Origin: Christensenella sp. UBA1242
GTDB lineage: Bacteria; Bacillota; Clostridia; Christensenellales; UBA1242
DNA: 11,105 nucleotides
Direction: 5' to 3'
NCBI GenBank assembly: GCA_002308915.1
Contig: DBWI01000038.1
Coordinates: forward strand, 1 to 11,105
The translations under genes were made by a program, and so were the position numbers. Positions 7,356 to 11,105 of this stretch are shown one piece after another. The notes beneath the pieces are model-generated. The model did not search any database. It was not told where the DNA came from and saw nothing but the letters and a program-made list of their open reading frames with translations. Each line of letters begins with the position of its first letter. Within the stretch, counting starts at the first letter, position 1.

Positions 7356-8171
7356 TTATCTTGAAGCATTTTCTCTTTTTTGGAATTTGCCGTCTTTTTT
7401 CTTAACTGTTAAATTAAGGTCTTGGTTGTCTGCAAGTCTTTCTGCAACTTCCATTGCTTCTTTCTTTGTTTTGCATCTCTTTGATGCTTTTTGAGCTCCT
7501 GTCTTTTTAACTACCCAGTCTTTGCTGTCTTTGTCATATGTTACCATATATTTTTGAGCTGGAGCCTTTTTGTCTTCTGCCATATTTTCCTCCACTTTTT
7601 CTTTTGGTTTTTCTTCAGTTTTTGGTTCTTCAGTAGGTTTTTCAGCCTTTACCTTTTTTGCAGCAGGTTTTTTTGCCGCCTTTGGTTTTTCTTCTTTTTC
7701 TGCTGGTGCTGATTTTTCTTCTGCTTTAGGTTCAGCAGGTTTTTCAGCCTTTGCTTTTTTTGCTGCAGGCTTCTTTGCTGGTTTTGGTTCCTTTGCAGGT
7801 TTCTCTTCAGCTTTTGGTTCTTCCACTGGTTCTTCTTTAGCAGGTTCTTCTACTTTTTCTTCAGCAGGTTTTTCCTCAGTTTTTGGTTCTTCAGCAGGTT
7901 TTTCTTCAGCTTTTGGTTCTTCAGCAGGTTTTTCTTCTTCAAGAACAACTTCAGCTTCTTTTTCTTCTGCTTTTTCTTCCTTTACTTTTTCTTCTTTTGG
8001 CCATTGCATTGGCTTTTCAGCTTTTTCTGCTGGTGCTGGTGCATCTTCTTTTACATTAGCAGGTGCTTCTTCATCTTTTTTGTCTCTAAATACAATAAGA
8101 AGTATTATTGAGATTACAATAAGAACACCACAAACGCAAAGAGGCCAGTATTGTTTCAAAAATTCTAACAT
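7356..8171 (-). CDS. Membrane-anchored Lys/Glu/Pro/Ala-repeat protein with DUF2188-like C-terminus
   Basis: This is a 271-residue protein in three parts. (1) A short N-terminus and one hydrophobic segment (about 9-28), followed by RDKK, suggest an anchor with the bulk in the cytoplasm. (2) A disordered linker (about 30-205) is built almost only of K, E, P and A. It holds three 10-residue units of the EEKPAEEPKA type (79-108) and two copies of AKKPAAKKxKAEKP (132-145 and 166-179), which recall the lysine-rich tail of histone H1 and of histone-like bacterial proteins. (3) A C-terminal domain (about 207-266, from KYMVTYDKDSKDWVVK to VKKKDGKFQKR) matches the DUF2188 pattern, a small alpha/beta domain of unknown role. 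The start has AAAGGAGA 6 bases upstream and a strong promoter. Function is unknown; DNA tethering to the membrane is only a guess. Confidence 0.88.
   Translation of the reverse strand: MLEFLKQYWPLCVCGVLIVISIILLIVFRDKKDEEAPANVKEDAPAPAEKAEKPMQWPKEEKVKEEKAEEKEAEVVLEEEKPAEEPKAEEKPAEEPKTEEKPAEEKVEEPAKEEPVEEPKAEEKPAKEPKPAKKPAAKKAKAEKPAEPKAEEKSAPAEKEEKPKAAKKPAAKKVKAEKPTEEPKTEEKPKEKVEENMAEDKKAPAQKYMVTYDKDSKDWVVKKTGAQKASKRCKTKKEAMEVAERLADNQDLNLTVKKKDGKFQKRENASR
7635..7778 (-). repeat. Duplicated lysine-rich AKKPAAKKxKAEKP block
   Basis: Two 42-base segments (7737-7778 and 7635-7676) encode the same 14-residue motif with one difference (A versus V) and lie exactly 102 bases apart. This suggests an in-frame duplication of a 34-residue block within the linker of the DUF2188 protein. 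Confidence 0.75.
7848..7940 (-). repeat. 30-base tandem repeats in the DUF2188 gene
   Basis: Units at 7861-7890 and 7891-7920 match at 28 of 30 bases, and a third partial copy begins at 7921. Each encodes one EEKPAEEPK(A/T)-type decapeptide. The length is a multiple of three, so gain or loss of a unit would keep the frame. Confidence 0.8.
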
Positions 8172-8198
8172 TTGTTTTCTCCTTTATGAATTACTTTA

Positions 8199-8227
8199 AT
8201 TGTACAACAAAAAAATACATTTTTCAA
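8199..8227 (-). promoter_or_regulatory. Predicted strong promoter of the DUF2188 gene
   Basis: On the minus strand, TTGAAA (8227-8222), a 17-base spacer and TACAAT (8204-8199) are present. The +1 should be near 8192, giving a leader of about 21 bases with the ribosome binding site inside it. Confidence 0.7.
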
Positions 8228-8278
8228 TAAAATTTTATGTGTTTTATTAAAATTTGTTTAATTATATTAAATTTATAC

Positions 8279-8307
8279 TTGAAATTTTTACATATATTTG
8301 TTAAAAT
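8279..8307 (+). promoter_or_regulatory. Predicted strong promoter of the HAD phosphatase gene
   Basis: TTGAAA (8279-8284), a 17-base spacer and TAAAAT (8302-8307) with an extended -10 TG are present. The +1 should be near 8314, giving a leader of about 34 bases. This supports the start at 8348 and rules out a longer frame beginning at 8237. Confidence 0.72.
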
Positions 8308-8347
8308 ACATCACATTTTACAAACAAATACTAATAAGGAGGTTATT

Positions 8348-9172
8348 ATGAAAGAATTAGTAAAAGTTGCATTTATGTATGATTTTGATTTAACATTATC
8401 TCCAAGAAATATGCAAGAGTTTTCTTTTCAAGACTTAATTGGAACAACAAAAGATGAATGGTGGGCAGATGTTAATGGGTTTGGAAGACAACGCAATATG
8501 GATGGTGCACTTGCCATGATGTATAAACTAATTACAGTTACAAAAGAAAAGGGAATTACACTCAAAAGACAAGACATTGTTAATCTTGGAAAAGATATTG
8601 AATATTTTGATGGTGTAGAAACATTTTTTGAAAGAATGAAACAATATGCACTTGAAAGGGGAATGGAACTCAAACACTATATTATATCAAGTGGACTAAA
8701 GGAAATTGTTGAAGGAACTTCAATCGCTCATAATTTTGAAAGAATTTTTGCTTCACAATTTGCTTATGATGAAAACGATGTTCCAATATGGCCAGCACAA
8801 GCTGTTAACTACACAACAAAAACTCAATATATTTATCGTGTAAGAAAAAACGCTGTTGATGATTTATGGAATCCAAAAGGTGTTAATGAATATATTGAAT
8901 GCAAAGATGGATTGGTTCCATATTCAAACTTTGTTTATTTTGGTGATGGTGAAACAGATATCCCTTGTATGAGAACTGTTAGCAAAAAAGGTGGACATTC
9001 AATTTGTGTTTACACTCCAAATGATGAGGCAAAATTCAAAGAATGTAGAAAGTTATATCTCGACCACCGTGCAGACTACCTTGCTCCAGCAGATTATCGT
9101 GAGGGCAGTGAACTTGACAAAATTTGCAAAATGCTACTTGACAAAATTGCATCTTACATTGTTGAAGAGTAA
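8348..9172 (+). CDS. HAD-superfamily phosphatase
   Basis: This 274-residue cytoplasmic hydrolase has the complete HAD signature. Motif I is DFDLT (12-16, nucleophile D12 and general acid D14), motif II is IISSG (112-116), and motif IV is GDGETD (199-204). A basic residue for motif III lies between them (candidates K158 or K167). The insertion after motif I (about 20-90, with WWADVNGFGRQRNMDG) looks like a helical C1-type cap, as in SerB-like phosphatases. The natural substrate cannot be read from the sequence; a phosphomonoester is expected. The start at 8348 follows TAAGGAGG (8335-8342) by 5 bases. An in-frame ATG at 8237 would add 37 hydrophobic residues, but it lies upstream of the predicted promoter and has no ribosome site. 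The gene is a single-gene unit closed by a terminator. Confidence 0.93.
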   Translation: MKELVKVAFMYDFDLTLSPRNMQEFSFQDLIGTTKDEWWADVNGFGRQRNMDGALAMMYKLITVTKEKGITLKRQDIVNLGKDIEYFDGVETFFERMKQYALERGMELKHYIISSGLKEIVEGTSIAHNFERIFASQFAYDENDVPIWPAQAVNYTTKTQYIYRVRKNAVDDLWNPKGVNEYIECKDGLVPYSNFVYFGDGETDIPCMRTVSKKGGHSICVYTPNDEAKFKECRKLYLDHRADYLAPADYREGSELDKICKMLLDKIASYIVEE

Positions 9173-9183
9173 AATGTAAAAGA

Positions 9184-9213
9184 AAAAAACACTTGCGATT
9201 GCAAGTGTTTTTT
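9184..9213. terminator. Bidirectional terminator after the HAD phosphatase gene
   Basis: A perfect 13-bp hairpin (9184-9196 with 9201-9213, loop GATT) has the core ACACTTGC/GCAAGTGT. It is flanked by an A run and a T run and serves the HAD gene on the plus strand and the small membrane-protein gene on the minus strand. Confidence 0.9.
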
Positions 9214-9226
9214 CTGTTTCCAAAAA

Positions 9227-9469
9227 CTAAGCAAAGAATTTTGGAGCGCCAAATATTAATGTGCTGATGATATCAACCAACCAGCAAATTACTGAGCCAG
9301 GGATAATCCAAAGTATTCCAAAAATCAACATCAAAACATTGTTTTCTGTTGCACCTTTAATAATACGGTAAACAGCCCAAACGATGTCAAGAACTGGAAG
9401 GCAAAGTAAAATTTTTGCCCACAATGGAAGACTATCCATAGCACCAACAAAACCACTTTTTTTAGCCAT
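9227..9469 (-). CDS. Small (80-residue) membrane protein
   Basis: I do not recognise this protein with confidence. Its N-terminus is short and basic (MAKKSG). Two hydrophobic segments (about 17-37 and 44-70) follow, the second containing ILWIIPGSVICWLVDII, and it ends in FGAPKFFA. The order hydrophobic segment, then a W-x-IPG motif in the second helix, faintly recalls the YqaE/Pmp3 family, but the match is too weak for a call. Expression looks good: AGGAGGAGA (about 9474-9482) lies just before the ATG and a TATAAT promoter lies upstream. It is the only gene in the window that ends in TAG. It is a single-gene unit, convergent with the HAD gene and divergent from the pseudouridine synthase gene. 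Confidence 0.83.
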   Translation of the reverse strand: MAKKSGFVGAMDSLPLWAKILLCLPVLDIVWAVYRIIKGATENNVLMLIFGILWIIPGSVICWLVDIISTLIFGAPKFFA

Positions 9470-9489
9470 ATTTCTCCTCCTACATTTTA

Positions 9490-9518
9490 ATTATACACAT
9501 ACTTGTTTTTTTTTACAA
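9490..9518 (-). promoter_or_regulatory. Predicted promoter of the 80-residue membrane-protein gene
   Basis: On the minus strand, TTGTAA (9518-9513), a 17-base spacer and TATAAT (9495-9490) are present. The +1 should be near 9483, directly before the ribosome binding site. Confidence 0.62.
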
Positions 9519-9574
9519 CTAAATTTCAAATTTTAATTTTTTTTGTCAAAAATTATCCAAATATAGAAAAATAT

Positions 9575-9604
9575 TTGCATACAATAATGTATTCATATTA
9601 TAAT
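9575..9604 (+). promoter_or_regulatory. Predicted promoter of the pseudouridine synthase gene
   Basis: TTGCAT (9575-9580), an 18-base spacer and TATAAT (9599-9604) are present. The +1 should be near 9611, leaving a leader of about 14 bases with no clear ribosome binding site. Confidence 0.55.
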
Positions 9605-9624
9605 TATTTTAGAACAAAGATATT

Positions 9625-10473
9625 ATGAAAAAGTTTGTTTTTACAGCCAACAAAAAGATAAGATTATTAAAATTTTTGTCGCAAAATCTGCCATCATATA
9701 GGTATGCAGATTTTGTTTTTGCGCTTCAAAAAAAAGACATTTTGGTAAACTCAATTAGAGTTAAAAATGATGATTATATTGGCGATGGAGATGTTATAGA
9801 AATATACCTAAAAGATGCCGTGTTTAGCGTAAAAGTTGAATATGAAGACTCAAATGTTATTATATTTAATAAGCCCAAAAAAATAGAAGTTTGTGATGGT
9901 GATTATAACATAAAAGATGAATACAAAAAAATTGAAAACAAAGACATATTTCCAATTCACAGACTTGACGCAGGAACAAGTGGATTAGTTGTTTTTGCAA
10001 AGAACAAAAATGCCGAAAAAATTCTTATAGATGCATTCAAAAAACACAGTGTAGAAAAGTATTATTATGCCGTTGTTTCTGGCAAGCCAAAAAACAATGA
10101 TATGCTAAAAGGATATCTTGTTAAGGATAGCAATTTGGCAAAAGTGAAAATTTTTGACACAGAACAAAGCAATTCATCATATGTTGAATTAAAGTATGAA
10201 CTATTGAATCAAAAAGATGAGTTAAGTCTTCTTGATGTTATGATTGTTGCAGGCAAAACTCATCAAATAAGGGCACAACTCTCTTATGCAGGATTGCCAA
10301 TAGTTGGCGATGACAAGTATGGAAAAGGTGAGATAAACAAAAAATATAAATACAGGTTTCAACTTTTGCAAGCATATAAGATTAAATTCAATTTAAGTTC
10401 ATTATGTGAACTTAGTTATTTGAATGACTTGGATTTTAGCATTGATTGTGAGTTCAAAAATTTATTTGATTAA
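9625..10473 (+). CDS. RluA-family RNA pseudouridine synthase
   Basis: This 282-residue enzyme should convert specific uridines to pseudouridine in rRNA or tRNA. An N-terminal S4-like RNA-binding region (about 12-62, with KKDILVNSIRV and GDGDVIEIYL) precedes the catalytic domain. The RluA signature HRLDAGTSGLVVFAK (112-126) carries the catalytic Asp (D115). GKTHQIRAQLSYAGLPIVGD (210-229) is the conserved late motif. Length is slightly short of the usual 300. Which RNA position it modifies cannot be told from sequence; RluC, RluD and RluA types differ subtly. The start at 9625 is the first ATG after the predicted promoter and the S4 region begins soon after it, but there is no good ribosome binding site. 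The next gene begins 31 bases downstream with no terminator between, so they probably share a message. Confidence 0.92.
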   Translation: MKKFVFTANKKIRLLKFLSQNLPSYRYADFVFALQKKDILVNSIRVKNDDYIGDGDVIEIYLKDAVFSVKVEYEDSNVIIFNKPKKIEVCDGDYNIKDEYKKIENKDIFPIHRLDAGTSGLVVFAKNKNAEKILIDAFKKHSVEKYYYAVVSGKPKNNDMLKGYLVKDSNLAKVKIFDTEQSNSSYVELKYELLNQKDELSLLDVMIVAGKTHQIRAQLSYAGLPIVGDDKYGKGEINKKYKYRFQLLQAYKIKFNLSSLCELSYLNDLDFSIDCEFKNLFD

Positions 10474-10504
10474 CATAATTTTTTGTTTTGGCATATAAGT
10501 CAAT

Positions 10505-10981
10505 ATGAACAAAATTACGCTCAAAAGAATTGTCCCAAACAACTACTATGCAACACTTCTTCAAGATACATTTGCCAGCCAAAACAGTGAAACAAAAAAC
10601 ATATTGCAGTTTTTATATTTCAGTTATGTGCTATCGAGTTTTGAAAATGACTTTGGGTTAGAGTTTTATTCCATTGCGCAAGATGAAATTTTTCATCACA
10701 AACTGCTTGGTGAATTAATTGTTCAACTTGGTGGAAATCCAAAATATTTTTCAAGTAAAGGAATGGCGTTTTCTGGTGGGTTTATTGATGAAATAAAAGG
10801 GATAAGACAAATCATTGAAACAAGCATTGAATTAAAAGAAAAATCAATAATAAATTACAAAATATTAGTGGCAAAAATTGCAGAAAAAGATATAAAAAAT
10901 ATTTTGGAAATAATAATTTCGGATGAGAAAAAACACTTAGATTTGCTTAAAAATATGCTAAAAAAATACCAAAATAATTAA
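10505..10981 (+). CDS. Small ferritin-like diiron protein
   Basis: This 158-residue protein has a predicted four-helix bundle of the ferritin/rubrerythrin type. A full set of six putative metal ligands can be placed: E29 (helix A, SETKNILQFLY), E61 and H64 (ExxH in DEIFHH, helix B), E112 (KEKSIINY, helix C), and E141 and H144 (ExxH in DEKKH, helix D). The segment GELIVQLGGNPKYF (69-82) matches a group of short ferritin-like proteins seen in Clostridia. Those may handle iron, peroxide or manganese; the reaction cannot be inferred. There is no signal peptide and no rubredoxin-like cysteine cluster. The start lacks a ribosome binding site, although the residues before helix A fit. It is the second gene after the pseudouridine synthase and is closed by a terminator. 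Its product is probably cytoplasmic. Confidence 0.88.
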   Translation: MNKITLKRIVPNNYYATLLQDTFASQNSETKNILQFLYFSYVLSSFENDFGLEFYSIAQDEIFHHKLLGELIVQLGGNPKYFSSKGMAFSGGFIDEIKGIRQIIETSIELKEKSIINYKILVAKIAEKDIKNILEIIISDEKKHLDLLKNMLKKYQNN

Positions 10982-10982
10982 T

Positions 10983-11012
10983 AAAAAGCCTCAAAAACAT
11001 TGAGGTTTTTTT
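10983..11012 (+). terminator. Intrinsic terminator after the ferritin-like gene
   Basis: A 12-bp hairpin (10983-10994 with 11000-11011, one G-U pair, loop AAACA) with the core CCTCAA/TTGAGG is followed by seven T. The remaining 93 bases to the window end are AT-rich and show no gene. Confidence 0.87.
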
Positions 11013-11105
11013 ATTATTTTTTTAATAAAATATAGAATTGCTCTTTTGTTACTATTTTATTTTGTTATCATATATATTTTATTTCTAAAAATATGACAAC
11101 TTATG

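Noticed and set aside
7848..7940. 30-base repeats resembling a CRISPR array
   Set aside because: The units are directly adjacent with no unique spacers and encode in-frame decapeptides of a protein.
7570..8199. Long plus-strand frame rich in Ser, Phe, Gly and Ala, opposite the DUF2188 gene
   Set aside because: It is the mirror image of the KPAE repeat codons, has no ribosome binding site or promoter, and the minus strand has a promoter, a ribosome site, a membrane anchor and a recognisable domain.
8237..8347. Longer N-terminus for the HAD phosphatase (37 hydrophobic residues, like a signal peptide)
   Set aside because: It lies upstream of the predicted promoter and has no ribosome site; TAAGGAGG points to 8348, directly before the HAD motif I region.
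1..11105. Reassigned genetic code (TGA as Trp)
   Set aside because: Every gene reads through at normal length with the standard code and all Trp codons are TGG.
11013..11105. Possible promoter or gene start at the right end
   Set aside because: Only weak boxes (TTGTTA and TAAAAA, 18 apart) are visible and the window ends before any coding sequence can be judged.

Overview
The window is AT-rich (roughly one third G+C by eye) chromosomal DNA that looks like a low-G+C Firmicute (Bacillota), perhaps an uncultured gut-type Clostridia relative; this placement is inference. It rests on strong AAGGAG-type ribosome binding sites, TTGAAA/TATAAT promoters, U-tailed hairpin terminators, A/T-ending codons, a KtrAB potassium system and a DnaB-type helicase. 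Twelve protein genes fill nearly the whole window. I saw no tRNA, rRNA, CRISPR array, insertion sequence, phage gene or attachment site. TAA ends 11 of the 12 genes, TAG ends one and TGA ends none, but the standard code fits throughout.

Layout. (1) About 85-3784, plus strand: an operon of typA (ribosome-associated GTPase), a 96-residue two-helix membrane protein that overlaps typA, and dnaB (replicative helicase), ending at a strong bidirectional terminator. (2) 3796-5956, minus strand: ktrB then ktrA, the channel and the RCK gating subunit of a K+ uptake system, driven by a near-consensus promoter so close to the ktrB start that the mRNA should be essentially leaderless. (3) 5998-7302: a four-helix membrane protein with a C-terminal SHOCT-like segment (minus) and a small bacterial PH-domain protein (plus), divergently transcribed from back-to-back promoters. 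(4) 7315-9213: a membrane-anchored protein with a long Lys/Glu/Pro/Ala repeat linker and a DUF2188-like C-terminus (minus), divergent from a HAD-superfamily phosphatase (plus). (5) 9184-9518: an 80-residue membrane protein (minus). (6) 9575-11011: an RluA-family pseudouridine synthase followed by a small ferritin-like diiron protein (plus), ending at a terminator.

The content is mainly housekeeping (translation, replication, K+ homeostasis, RNA modification) mixed with small envelope proteins of unknown function. I found no clear new multi-gene system. The points most worth a second look are the leaderless ktrB promoter, which leaves no room for the c-di-AMP riboswitch often found ahead of ktr genes, and the membrane-anchored repeat protein with histone-H1-like lysine-rich motifs joined to DUF2188. 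No gene-free stretch exceeds about 180 bases.
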